From: Todiramphus chloris collaris
Lineage: Eukaryota > Chordata > Aves > Coraciiformes > Alcedinidae
Assembly: GCA_025345505.1 (NCBI GenBank)
Contig: JANVCC010000077.1
Location: forward strand, 8,066,414 to 8,130,413
Length of the DNA stretch: 64,000 nucleotides
Reading direction: 5' to 3'
The stretch's first letter is position 1. The number at the start of each line of letters is the position of its first letter. The notes under the pieces were generated by a model that saw only the letters and a program-made list of their open reading frames with translations, was not told the DNA's origin and searched no databases. The position numbers were made by a program, and so were the translations under genes. Of the stretch, positions 26,801-37,089 are shown piece after piece.

Positions 26801-29800
26801 ATAACTACATGTGTTCCTATAAAATCAAATAATTCACACTTTAAACATTTTAATTATTGTTATTTTTTAATCTGAGATATCACAAATGCTTTTGAGGAAA
26901 AAAAACCCAAACAACACAGAGTTTTGCTTTGGCATAGACTTTATGTTAATGTATAGCTTTAATCTCTTTTTATCTGGGCTTTTTCCTAGAATATAGATCT
27001 ATAGGATGTGGACATAAAAGAAGTCTCTGGTACTACGCTGAGAGTATTATCACACCAAATGGATTTGTTGGGTATCAGTGTGAATCATACCGAGCTTTTG
27101 TATTGGTAAGTACCAGCTACATATTTATCTGGGGGATTATAGCCCTGCTCTTCTTCTCTTAATAATTTCTGGGACAACTTCTTCACTCTGGATCATGGGA
27201 TAAAAGGGGGGCTATGCAGATCCTCTGTCTACCTTCATCCAGATTGTACCCAAAAAATGCTAAAGGTAAAAGAAGCAAACTCAAAAAAATATCTAGAAGA
27301 AAGTAAGGCAGTAAATATAAACACAAAAACAGTTACAAAGAGAAAGATGAAGTGTTAAGTAAGAGGACAATGAGAGGCAGTGGCTGGGTCCACCGTTTGT
27401 ATACATCAGCCATAAGGGACACTTTCTTTGAAGGAAGTCCATCTAAACCTGGTGGAACCCATCACCAAGAGGACAGACTCTGAATTTCGGAAATGTTTTA
27501 AACATCCGTATAAATAATAAACTTCCACAGTATATAAGGCAGGGGAGATATTTACACAGCACAGTTCACACAACACTCAGCTGGCACAAGAAGGAAGGTA
27601 GCATCATGTCCTAATGCTTCATGCCTGATATAATTGAGATTTTAGTGAATCAATTCTGGCAATGCAACTGAGGACTGGTCAAAAAGGAAGACAAGTCTCA
27701 GTTTATTTTCTTCTACCCCCAAAAGGAATGATTACAATACTGTGTAAAAGTTGTTATTGTTCATAGCAACATTGCTACATAACTTGAAAGTTTGATTGAA
27801 TTCAAGACTTGAAAATCTCAATCCTGTGCAATTTAGTGATGTGAGGGAAATGTTTTTTTCAATCTCATAATAAAAAAGTGATGTTGACCATTTAGCCTAT
27901 TATTCATTTAATGTTCAAATAAACAAAAATTCAGCATAAAGTCCCAGGCTACAGGAAGTGACAACTGTTCTAGGAACCTGGCCAAATCCTGCCAGACCCC
28001 TTGCTACCCAGGGACAAGCTGTCTCAGGGCATATTTTGGTGTCACCGCACCCGAAACTTGTCTCCTCTCAGGCCAAACTGGGATCAGACCACACACAACC
28101 CAGATTAGCCCAACGATATTGATTGGTAGTATTAAGAAGCTCACATAAGGGTGGATGAGGACCTCGGGAGCATGCACAATAAAATCATTTACATCAATTT
28201 CTGGTAGAAAGAGAGAGATGTATTCAATCATTTTCTCCCCGAGGTAGCCCTCCCAACACAGCAAGCCACCAATGCCAGCATGAAACACATCGTTACTGTT
28301 TGTGCCAGGGTGCTCCTGAGTCCCTTCATCCTCCCGAGACAGAAACTTCCCCAGCACACTGAAGCTATCAGTGCAGAAGCAAAGCAAAGAGACAGTGTTT
28401 CTGTAAACATGTTAACAAAACACCAGATAAGTAGCACAAGCAAACTCCATGGCCAGCACAGGAGTTTGCTACTAATATCTAAAGCAAGCAAGCAAGCAGC
28501 TGCTCGTGCCCCACGTTGGGTGCCAAAAAAAGAACTGTGGTGGGTTGACCCTGGCACTGCACCAGGTGCCCACCAAGCCCTTCTATCACTCCCCTCAACC
28601 CCCATCAGCACGGCACGCAGGGAGAGAATAAGACACAAAGAGCCATGGGTTATGATAGATAAGATGTTATTCTCTACTTCCCATCTGCAGGCAATGTCAG
28701 GCCAAGTCCAGGAAGCAGGGCTCCAGAACACGTAGCAGCCGCTTGGAGGACAAAGCAGAATGCCCCCCCATCCTCCTCCTGCCCTCTCCCTTTATAGTAG
28801 AGCTGATGCCATATGGTATGGAATAGCCCACTGGTCAGCTCAGGTTGGCTGTATCCCCTCCCCTATCTTGCCCCCCCAGCCTCTGGTGCCATGTGAGCAC
28901 TGGCAGTCATAACACGCGTGTGTTATCAACACCCTCCAGCTCCCAGTGCTGCAGCGTGAGGGCTGGATGGGGAAAAGCAGCTCAGCCAGACCCACTACAT
29001 CCATAAATACCAGTTCCTCCCAAATATAAAAATTGAACTAAGTATAACAGTGTTATTTTTTCCAACTGTAATTAAATAACTTTCACTGAAAAAAATACAG
29101 ATTTATCTTGTTTTGTTTTGTTTTAAATGGATGTCAAGGTCTTGATCTGAATCACAGAATCATAGAATGGCTTAAGTTGGAAAATACCTTAAAGATCATC
29201 TCGTTCCAACCTCCCTGCCATGGGCAGAGACACCTCCCGCTAGACCAGGTTGCTCAGAACCTCATCCAGACTGGTCTTAAACACTTCCAGGGGTGAGGTG
29301 TCCAAAAATTATCTGGGCAACCCATTCCAGTGTCTCACCACCCTCATAATAAAGAACTTCTTCCTAATGTCTAATCTAAATCTACCCTGCTCTAGTTTAA
29401 AACCATTGCCCCTTGTCCTGTCACCACATGCCTTTATAAAAAGTCCCTCTCCAGCTTTCCTGTAGGTGCCCTTCAGATACTGGAAGGCTGGTATAAGGTC
29501 TCCCCAGAGACTTCTATTCTCTAGGTTGAACAGTCTTTGATCTATGTAGGTAGATTAATTTCATTGTTTCTGCATGGGAATAATGGCTGAAAAGCAGACT
29601 GAACACATCCCAAAGGGACACCCCAAGCTTCAGTATTCCTAAATTTAACTATCTTTACCACATGAATGAGATATCCAGACAGATGTCCTTGCAAATATGG
29701 TTACCCATCCTATAATAATTAGCATACAATCTTTCAATGGACCCTATGAAAGATGAATATATTAGCTGTATTTTACAGATCAGGGAGTTAGGCACAATAT

Positions 29801-32800
29801 GCATTAAGCTATTTACTTAGGTCTCTACAAAATGCATAAGGATTAGGCCAGGTTTTCAACCTCTTTTTTCTCTGATTTTCAACCAGATGAAATGACTGAC
29901 CATCTCAGCTCCTTTTTTTCACCATAACAATAAATACTGAACTGATCTGAACTCAGAAGCAAGTACCTCTACAAAAAAGCTGGGAAAAAAAAATTAAATA
30001 GCCCTAATTTCTTAATCTTTAAGAAGTTTAATTAAAACAGATAATGTCTTGTAACATGTCTTGCTATTTTCCCTCAGGGAGACTGCTTCCCATGTCCAAA
30101 GGAAGGATGTCCACTGATGGGTCATTATGCTGATAAGTTTTTGCATAGAAATGAAAAAGAACAGCAAAAGGTTTATTTAAACACGGGGCCCTCCCTTCCA
30201 TATGCTCGTAAGTGCTCATTTTGGGTGGTGAATTCTAAAGTGGCAATGGATTACATGTGAACAAATATCTTGCAATTCTACGGAGAGCTGCTGGAGTTAA
30301 TGGGTGGCATTGAGTAAAAATATCTAGAGTTTCAGGTCTGTTTGGAACATGCAGTACCATCATTATTGGGGAAAGGCTGAAATAATTATAGAAACAGATC
30401 AACTGATGCTGACCTCTAAGTTAGAAACCTCGCTAAAATTTTGCTAATTAGATGATGGCTTCAAAAATACTGTAAAGCTGAAGATGGGAGGAATGTTATG
30501 CTGAAAGTGCAAAATTTCAAATAAAAAAAGTTATTTTTATTGACAAAAAAAAAAATATATACACCTGGATCATTTCAGGATATTTTTGTAAAGCTTATTT
30601 ATTTAAAATGTTAGGGAGTAATGAGAAGTATATTTTTAATTATGACTAATATAGAAGCAACCACAGAACTGGGAAATGAGAAAATTCATAAGTCACAGGT
30701 GATGAACTGCAAGTGAAAAAAAAGAAAGGAGGCCTTTGGGCCTTATTCCCTAGGCACTAAAATATGAAAGCAAAATTAAGAACAACAGCAACAAAAATCT
30801 TATATCACATCTCTGTAAGAGCAAAAAGTAAAAAAAAAATAATTTGAACACAGAAAACCAGCCATTTCTCAAATCTGAATGAATACATTAATCTCAATGT
30901 CTACAAACTTTTGAGTTGATAGAAATTATAGCCTGAACCCAAATATAACCTTATCAAGTGGGTGAAGAGATTCTCCTTTTAATAGCCCGAATTAAAGCCA
31001 GGACAAAAACTCCCCAAACCTGTTGCTTGAAATCAATACGTGCCATTGCATCTGAGACCCTGCTTCCGTCTTAGAAAACCATGAAGGATGACAGGATCTC
31101 CCTACAGCTGTTGGGCTGTGCACAGGTATAAGAAAAACCCTAAACACCCTGTATATTTGGATCATCCTGGAAAAGCAGCCAGTTTTGTCTACTGTATCTT
31201 TAACAACACACCTCAATTCAGTCAAACACACTTCCTAGTTGAGAGCTGGCACGCTACCCATGAGACCCTCCAAATTGCTCCTAAGTGTAAGAAATTACAA
31301 TATTCAAAGTGAGGCCAAATGGCAGACCAAGGTACAGTATTGGCCATGGAAGATCAAATACTGAGCATAGTCTGTAGGGTCAACCAAAACTGGATCTGAG
31401 ATTTAGACCACTGTCAAGGAATGAATATTACCAGAAACACACAGAACTAACATTTTCCGTAAGAAAGAGGGACTTTTTTGTTTTGTTTCTTTTTTTCTTA
31501 CAAGCACATCTGTGCAAACATTTCCTCTTCCTGCAAGTCATTGAAACTGTGAGAACTTTTACCATTAAGAAAGAAATATCCTTAAGACTGTTTTTTTTTT
31601 TCATTTTGCGTTCAAAGGCTGGCGAAAAGAGATACGTGTCAGAGTATCTGGAACAGAAACCATGAAGGGAAATATAGATGTAGCCTTGACTGGAACTAGT
31701 GGGATCAGGAGAAAATATACAATCGACAAGTAAGTTTAACATGACTGTTAAGAAAATGACTCTAACATTGTTATCATATTGAATGTATATTTTTATTTTA
31801 TATATTTATTTTTATATGTTATGTTCTATGTGATCTGTGATTTACACTGGTAATAGAAATAGATGATCAGTGTCTGAAGCTCCCCATGCTACTGATTGTG
31901 GTCAAAATCTGCTTTCTGGTCTTGCTTGGTCTATATTTTCTTTTCTTTTCTGAGGGTGACAGCATAGCAAGGTGGGCAAGAGCAAAGAGCTCTGTGGCTA
32001 GTGGTGGACTCAGACATTATTTGATGATGACAAAGAGCAGCATACTGTCATTTAATCATTCCCTCTCCTAGGGAGTATGTCCATAAGAAAGTTGCAGCTT
32101 GCTTGTGAACTGTGCTGGAATCTGGGGTTCTTCTTCATTCAGCCTTTTTTCAGTAAATGGGAATTTATATCTCATAAACTGATCCTTGTCAAGAGCACAG
32201 CTTAAATACTGAAAACCCAGTCTCCTCTGCATTTGAACATAGCCCTGTAACTAGTTTGTACCAAGAGTACCTTTGGTTGCAAATACACTCCTGCAGAGAT
32301 ACACCTATAGGTAATTCCTATGTTAATGTCTGTCACACTGTAATGTGCATTCCGCTCTAATGAGCACTGATACCACAGAAGGCACAAGTGTAAACTATAA
32401 TTTTCAATTTTTTTCATGGTTGAGAGCAAGCAGAAACACTGAGAGAACTTTCTGACTTGGACTTACTTGAAGATAGATTTCATTTTCTAAAAATAACATC
32501 TAGAAAAAAACCCATAGCAATAGTGACAAAGTCTGGGCTAACTTATCTAGTGGTTTCATCCTAAAAGGAACAGGAATTTAGGCAACCAAATTATTTGCAT
32601 ACTTCTGTAGATTCCTCTGAGAAGTTTTCTTCTCCTTAGATACCAACAAGCCTATACATTGTGTTGAGAGGCTGGAAGTCTGTAGTGGGATCCACAATAA
32701 CCTCCCTGTATAAGCAGGAATAGTGTTTCCTCTACTTTTTCAAGTAAAGTTAATACAGAGACTTTGCAGCCTTCACAAAAGGCAAAAATTTTCAATATTG

Positions 32801-34487
32801 ATTTGGAGGAAGAAATCAATCAAGATGTCAGTGAGCCCTTCCTAACCCTACAAAAAAAAAAAAGTTTAAATGACAAGTATAATAAATATTTCATACTTAA
32901 AACATTTCAAAAACTTTTTTGGACAAACAACGTAGCAGGAAGATTAAAAGACACCACCGCCACCTCCCCACCCCCCCTACAGAAAAAAAAATAAAAATCA
33001 AGGATGCAAGGACTTTATAAAAAACTTTGCTACATGGCTTGAATGACTAGTCAGCAGAGAGAACCAAATCTGATGTTTCTGGACCTTAGACATGATCCTC
33101 TATGGCCTGAGCCGAAAGCCTCAAATTGGTGTGAGGCTCTGCATCAAGAGCCCTGTGTGTTCCCCAAGGAACATATTCTGCCAAAAACATGTTCTAAACT
33201 AAACTAAGATTTTACCTAACATCCCTAATTGGTAATTCTTGGGGAAAAAAAAAAAAAAATTAAAAAATCATAAGAGTAGTATACAAATCTTCAAGTCTCA
33301 CAGCATCCTACAACTCATCTCCCTATCGGCCTAAACTGTATCACTTTTTCCCCCTCATTTACTGTAAAGAACACAGAGCAACACTTCTGTGCTTTTCTTT
33401 TGTCAGGGGAACTTTTAAACCAGGCAACACATACTTGAACTATATTGATACAGAAATTTCTGGGAACATTTCAAAAGTTGAGTTCCTCTGGAAAAAGGAT
33501 CGAGGTCATGTAGACAGAGGCTGCATGGGAGCTGAAGAAGTTACAATAATATCTGGGGAAAACAGAAATGTGTGAGTACACAAACTAATGGTGTTCCATT
33601 CTGTGGGTCTGGGGGGCAAACAAACAAACAAACAAAAAGGGAAAAATACCCCAAACACCTTTGTATGGTATCATGTCCCATAAAGCATGCAGATCTAAGT
33701 ACTGAAAATAACAACATAATCCAAATTCCGTGGCAGTACCTGGGTGTTTGGCTGACTACAGTTACTCCCAGCAGCTCGGCACTGCACTCAAAGGACAGAG
33801 ATATCAAATCTGAAATTCCAGGAGGGGTGTATCCCCCAGGATTGTAACAAAGGTACAAGATTTCCTCCTAAATTGCATTTTCAGGTGCCTACATCTCCAT
33901 TGGCACATAGCACAGCACATCAGAAACTCTGCACAGTGCAACAGTACACTTGCCTTGGCAGGGTACTTGAAGCTGACTCCAACCTGATCCTGTGGACCAG
34001 GCACTCACTGGCATCTGCAGTACATTAGGTACACCTTGGGAGCACAACTCTCAGTTTAGTTTTAACCAAAATGAATCCAGCTGATGTGTCCCAGCATCAC
34101 TCTGTCATGTAAAAGGAAGTGTGATAACTCGGGAAAATAGAGTGAGAGATTCCCGCTGAAAGTGCACTCCTTGTCCAAATTTAAATGCTAATGAAGTCTG
34201 AACATAAAGGCAAATACATCTTAAATTTAATAATTAGTCACTAACTAGTAATTTTTCAAAAATGGTATTTCATAACACACACTTTATGTTCTCAGTCTTG
34301 TAGAACTCATGCTTCGACCTAACATGAAATAAAAATAGGATTTATAGTGATTATTTTGGGCTGCTGCTAAGAAAATGTCCCATTATGTTGAAAAATATCT
34401 CCTTACTCTTCCTCCCTCACCAGAACTGTATTCTGTGGCTGTGGAACTGTACGACCAAGCAGGTGGCAAGCCCTGGCGTTTTGCTGA
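17777..34487 (+). CDS. Lipase A: pancreatic lipase-related protein, 12 coding exons
   Basis: Predicted secreted lipase of the pancreatic lipase family (glycerolipid ester hydrolysis in the gut lumen). Joining 17777-17825, 19278-19432, 20944-21069, 22017-22151, 23083-23191, 24348-24467, 24557-24679, 26990-27105, 30078-30207, 31618-31729, 33407-33571 and 34424-34487 gives 1404 nt, or 467 residues plus TGA. Every junction is GT/AG and in phase. Visible parts: signal peptide 1 to about 17; alpha/beta-hydrolase domain with GHSLG (nucleophile Ser171), LDPAGP (Asp194) and the lid loop Cys255-Cys279 followed by His281; PLAT (colipase-type) domain from about 355 to the final Cys467. Inactive PNLIPRP1 is explained by Ala-to-Val and Pro-to-Ala changes in the LDPAxP segment; here Ala and Pro are kept, so activity is expected. 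Oddities: the lid lacks the tryptophan of classical PNLIP, and there are two extra Cys (431, 453). It resembles lipase B and PNLIPRP3 more than PNLIP, but the exact paralogue name is unsettled. Introns hold CR1 and LTR insertions. Confidence 0.93.
19098..19154 (+). repeat. CR1 LINE 3' end
   Basis: GGTTGGACTTAATGATCTTG followed by a diverged TTCTGTGATT tail is the CR1 3' terminus in plus orientation. It sits in intron 1 of lipase A, about 120 bp before exon 2. Confidence 0.85.
19278..19432 (+). CDS. Lipase A coding exon 2: mature N-terminus
   Basis: Residues 17-68. It carries the family hallmark [10 protein letters not shown] with the first disulphide cysteines, then PPWSGIP and FFLYTR. It is 155 bp, identical in length to the lipase B exon, and ends in phase 0 at CAA|GTAAG. 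Confidence 0.93.
20944..21069 (+). CDS. Lipase A coding exon 3
   Basis: Residues 69-110 ([20 protein letters not shown] at the end). FIIHG is the strand leading to the oxyanion-hole loop in this family. It is 126 bp, as in lipase B. Donor AGG|GTATG. The open frame runs on beyond the donor, but the family alignment places the exon end here. Confidence 0.92.
22017..22151 (+). CDS. Lipase A coding exon 4
   Basis: Residues 111-155, with [10 protein letters not shown] and [12 protein letters not shown], the conserved core helix of the hydrolase fold. It is 135 bp, as in lipase B. Acceptor CGCCAG, donor GAG|GTAAC. Confidence 0.93.
23083..23191 (+). CDS. Lipase A coding exon 5: nucleophile elbow
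   Basis: Residues 156-192. It contains [17 protein letters not shown] with the catalytic Ser171 and ends GRIT plus the first base of Gly192. It is 109 bp, as in lipase B. Donor ACAG|GTACT. Confidence 0.95.
24348..24467 (+). CDS. Lipase A coding exon 6: catalytic aspartate
   Basis: Residues 192-232. It opens with GLDPAGP (Asp194) and continues with [12 protein letters not shown], which is the calcium-binding segment in this family. It is 120 bp, one codon longer than in lipase B. Donor TTTG|GTAAG. Confidence 0.94.
24557..24679 (+). CDS. Lipase A coding exon 7: start of the lid
   Basis: Residues 232-273, with [14 protein letters not shown] (first lid cysteine, Cys255) and a lid sequence that differs from classical PNLIP. 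A second AG six bases into the exon is possible, but the lipase B alignment favours TTTCAG|CTCC. Only 89 bp of intron separates it from exon 6. Confidence 0.92.
26990..27105 (+). CDS. Lipase A coding exon 8: catalytic histidine
   Basis: Residues 273-311. IGCGHKRS gives the second lid cysteine (279) and the catalytic His281, followed by YYAESI and NGFVGY. Acceptor TTCCTAG, donor TTG|GTAAG. Confidence 0.94.
28001..28507 (-). mobile_element. Internal part of a truncated LTR retroelement (endogenous retrovirus-like)
   Basis: Antisense to lipase A, in its intron 8. The stretch follows the LTR and primer-binding-site-like sequence at 28508-28525 when read on the minus strand. It contains an open minus-strand frame of about 127 codons (28004-28387) with hydrophobic segments that I do not recognise as a standard gag, pol or env product. 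No second LTR is visible, so the element is truncated at an uncertain point near 27950-28000. Confidence 0.5.
28508..28525 (-). other. Retroviral primer-binding-site-like sequence
   Basis: On the minus strand this reads TGGCACCCAACGTGGGGC, very close to the lysine-tRNA primer-binding site of class II (ERVK-like) retroelements. It lies about 10 bp inside the LTR edge, where a primer-binding site belongs, and it fixes the minus-strand orientation. Confidence 0.6.
28536..28999 (-). mobile_element. LTR of an endogenous retrovirus-like element
   Basis: A 464-bp block begins TGTGGTGGGT and ends ACCCACTACA on the plus strand, forming the TG...CA ends with short inverted termini expected of an LTR. 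The GGTGGGTTGACCCTGGC edge resembles LTRs that are common in bird genomes. A minus-strand TATAAAG lies near 28790. The element is antisense to lipase A and carries no lipase coding sequence. Confidence 0.75.
29151..29535 (-). repeat. CR1 LINE fragment
   Basis: It starts with ATCACAGAATCATAGAATGG (reverse complement of the CR1 3' end). It continues through the familiar CR1 motifs CCCTGCCATGGGCAGAGACA, AGACCAGGTTGCTCA and the block ending in CTAGGTTGAACAG. About 385 bp remain, inserted just beyond the LTR element in intron 8 of lipase A. Confidence 0.92.
30078..30207 (+). CDS. Lipase A coding exon 9
   Basis: Residues 312-355: [19 protein letters not shown], the conserved cysteine-rich end of the hydrolase domain, then the linker [10 protein letters not shown]. 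It is 130 bp, as in lipase B. Acceptor CCTCAG, donor GCTC|GTAAG. Confidence 0.94.
31618..31729 (+). CDS. Lipase A coding exon 10: start of the PLAT domain
   Basis: Residues 355-392, from the conserved RWR through IRVRVSGTE. It is 112 bp, as in lipase B, and ends in phase 2. The acceptor GTTCAAAG is a weak AAG type, but the family alignment (A-R-W-R) supports it. Confidence 0.88.
33407..33571 (+). CDS. Lipase A coding exon 11: PLAT domain
   Basis: Residues 392-447, including [10 protein letters not shown] and VEFLWKK. The unusual Cys431 replaces a basic or aliphatic residue found in relatives. It is 165 bp, one codon shorter than in lipase B. Donor AATGT|GTGAGT. Confidence 0.91.
34424..34487 (+). 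CDS. Lipase A coding exon 12: C-terminus and stop
   Basis: Residues 447-467 then TGA. It keeps the family disulphide pair (Cys451 and terminal Cys467) but has an additional Cys453 in FCGCG. It is 64 bp, the same as the last coding exon of lipase B. The extreme C-terminus (WQALAFC) is diverged from the usual LTPC ending. Confidence 0.9.
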
Positions 34488-34587
34488 GCCTCAGCAAAGA
34501 ACACCATGGTTGTCCACTATGGCAATCCTCATCATCTGGAAGAAGAGACTTCTTCAGTCAGCAGTAAACTATTAGCAAATCTCCTTC

Positions 34588-34593
34588 AATAAA
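34588..34593 (+). promoter_or_regulatory. Polyadenylation signal of lipase A
   Basis: AATAAA lies 101 bp after the stop codon. This fits the short 3' UTRs typical of pancreatic lipase genes. Confidence 0.75.
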
Positions 34594-36989
34594 TTATGAA
34601 TAATTCTCCCAGCCCACTACAAAAGCTTTATTTCCAAATTAGTGTTGTCAGCTTTTATCCATACAGGAGAGATACACTTCTGTGAATTCCAGTTACAATG
34701 ACAGCTAACATGTATTTGACTAGTAATGCACGTAGGCAGTGTGATTGTATTTCACAGTCAAGGGGGAAAATAATAATATTTAGTAAATAATAAAATAATA
34801 ATAAATTAGGAACAAAAATTCCTAGCCAATTCCCCCAGAAATACACTTCTTTATCCTAGAAGGAACATCTTTAATAGTGCCTGCTTACTTGTTCAAGCAA
34901 AGGACACTTGCATACTTTTAGAAACATCTGATTGCTCCTATGTCAGGAGTCTGTGGAATAACTTTAAATAAAAAAAAAAATCAGTTTGAATAATGTTGCC
35001 CAACATGTTCTTCCTTCCTGAAAAACATATTTAAACACCATTCTAGCATCACATCCAAAGACTGCTTAGGAGCTTGGACTGCATACAAAGTTGTACAGTA
35101 GATCTCAAGAAACTCTACCATCAAAGGTCACCATGTGGCAAGCAGGACAGCTAACTGTACTGCAAAATATTTGATTGCTGCCTTCTTTTATTCCCCTTCT
35201 TGGGGGAAGAACTCGTTTATGTGTTCTATTCGGGTCTGCTTAACACTGGGTGTTCTGGGACTCTCTCTGTACCTGTAACAGGCATCTTACTTATCAAAAT
35301 TACATTGCACTATGGAAGATCTTCAATTTTCTGGCAGCCTTCAAAGTAACTATTTCCTTGTTAGGGGTGAAACTGAATTTTCCACCTCTACCTTAGCTTT
35401 CTTGAAGCCACTGAAGACAGGCCTGAGCCACATTATTTACATTACAATACAGCATTTCCCACTCCCTCCCAAATCTGGCAGCGTTTTGATTATGCTGGTA
35501 ACAAAAACAGGCTGCAAAGAGTTATCAACATCAGCCAAAAAAACCTAAGATTGTTTCTGTTTCAATACAAGCTACCCACAAAAATCCTTTCAGCTTTTGA
35601 TTGCCTACTGTTCTCTAAAATGTACAGCCAATTCTTAAATATAATGTGAGGTTTATCGTTTGGGTGCAGAAATTCCCTGTGTGAATCATGTTAGGCAATT
35701 CTGTTCTGTCCCATCCTAACAACTAGCTATTCCAGAATACTGCCAGTGAGGTTTACCAGAAGGTGCTAATGAGATGTGTTACACAAGGCTAAATGTGAGT
35801 GATGAACAGGGGTGTTTCAAATTATCCAGACATGATTTTGAGAGGTCAGAATCCAGTCACTTCCTATGAAATTTGCCAGGGGAGTTTGCTTAGGAGATTT
35901 GCAGCAAAGTTGGGAAATCAGCTGTCTTCTCAGACTCACCGTTTCAGTCCCCTTACCATCTCCACTTGTGTGAATTAGGATCCAGGATCCATCCTGAGCT
36001 GGGAACTCATCCTTCTCTCCCTTAAAGAAACTGCTTTGGCAAGATCCCCTTCTTGCATAAGTAGGGACTTCCTTCTTCTGCACTTCCCTGGAGAAGTACA
36101 GAAGAACCCCCCCAGGTACTTCCAGATAGTTGGGAAACATTTGTGGCTCGTAATGACACCATCTTTACCATCCTTCGTAAGTTGGTTATGGCTCTGTGCC
36201 CCGGCAGTGCACAAATAAAGGAAACTCAGGGAGGGAAAAATAAAGATTTCTTTTCCTTTTCTTACAGTCAGAAACTAAAGCAAAGGAAACAAAAAATATT
36301 TTCCTCAGGGTCACAAAAGTTGTGCAGCAGGTCCTGGCACTGCATCAGGTCATGGGATGTCATGAGATGAGGCAGCAGTGTGAGCATAGCACCTCTCACA
36401 AGAAGGAAGCAATGTCCTCTTGAATTCAAGACTTCTGTAAAGCTCAACCTCTCCTGACTTCATACTTGTCTGTGACACTTTTGCAATTCTAAAACTTAAT
36501 TTGATGGCCTTATGAATAATAAATCATATTCTTACTTTCAAAATACAGGCTTTCATTTTGTTTCATTTTCAGCTATTGATTTCAACAGCATTCTGACAAA
36601 ACATGACAGATCATATGAGCTGATGACTTCTGCTATAAATGCGGTCCAGCTGATTAGACCACTTAAAAATATACATTTTCTCAGCCAGTCAGTTCAGCTA
36701 AAAATAAAATATTGCATTAATTTCTTCCCCTTGTGTCCTGATTTGCATTTTCATCATATACTGTTTCTTCAGTTAGTTTTCATTCTCTGGTATAATAAAC
36801 ATCAACACTGCACTTTGCTATACATCTACAGACAGAGCAAGAAAAGATTATTTTATGAGCTAAGGGTGAGAAAAAACTTTGACAGCAGCTGTGTGATGCT
36901 GGTATCAGATAATCTTCCTCCTGTTACTTTCTGCACTTAAAAATTAAAATGGTTTCTTGTATGAAACCCTGGGATACTTTCTTTGTATT
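34594..36989. other. Spacer between lipase A and the unidentified gene
   Basis: AT-rich, with no recognisable exons or large repeats. A 142-codon open frame (36512-36940) is rich in Phe/His/Ile/Tyr and has no family features, so I treat it as chance. Confidence 0.5.
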
Positions 36990-37089
36990 ATGGAGCCAGT
37001 TCAAAAAATGCAAGGGTTTGGTATTTCACAAGACAACCTGCCTTTGACAAAGACCGGAACAGGTAGTTCTTTCATATCTTCACAACAAG
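36990..37089 (+). CDS. Candidate first coding exon of the unidentified gene
   Basis: The ATG opens 33 codons (MEPVQKMQGFGISQDN...) ending SSQQ plus one base at CAACAAG|GTAAGA, a near-perfect donor. The composition (Gln, Ser, Gly, Thr) is more protein-like than the surrounding AT-rich frames. Confidence 0.45.

Noticed and set aside
36512-36940. 142-codon plus-strand open frame
   Set aside because: AT-rich composition, no domain or signal-peptide logic, no splice support; likely chance, although it lies directly before the candidate ATG exon at 36990.
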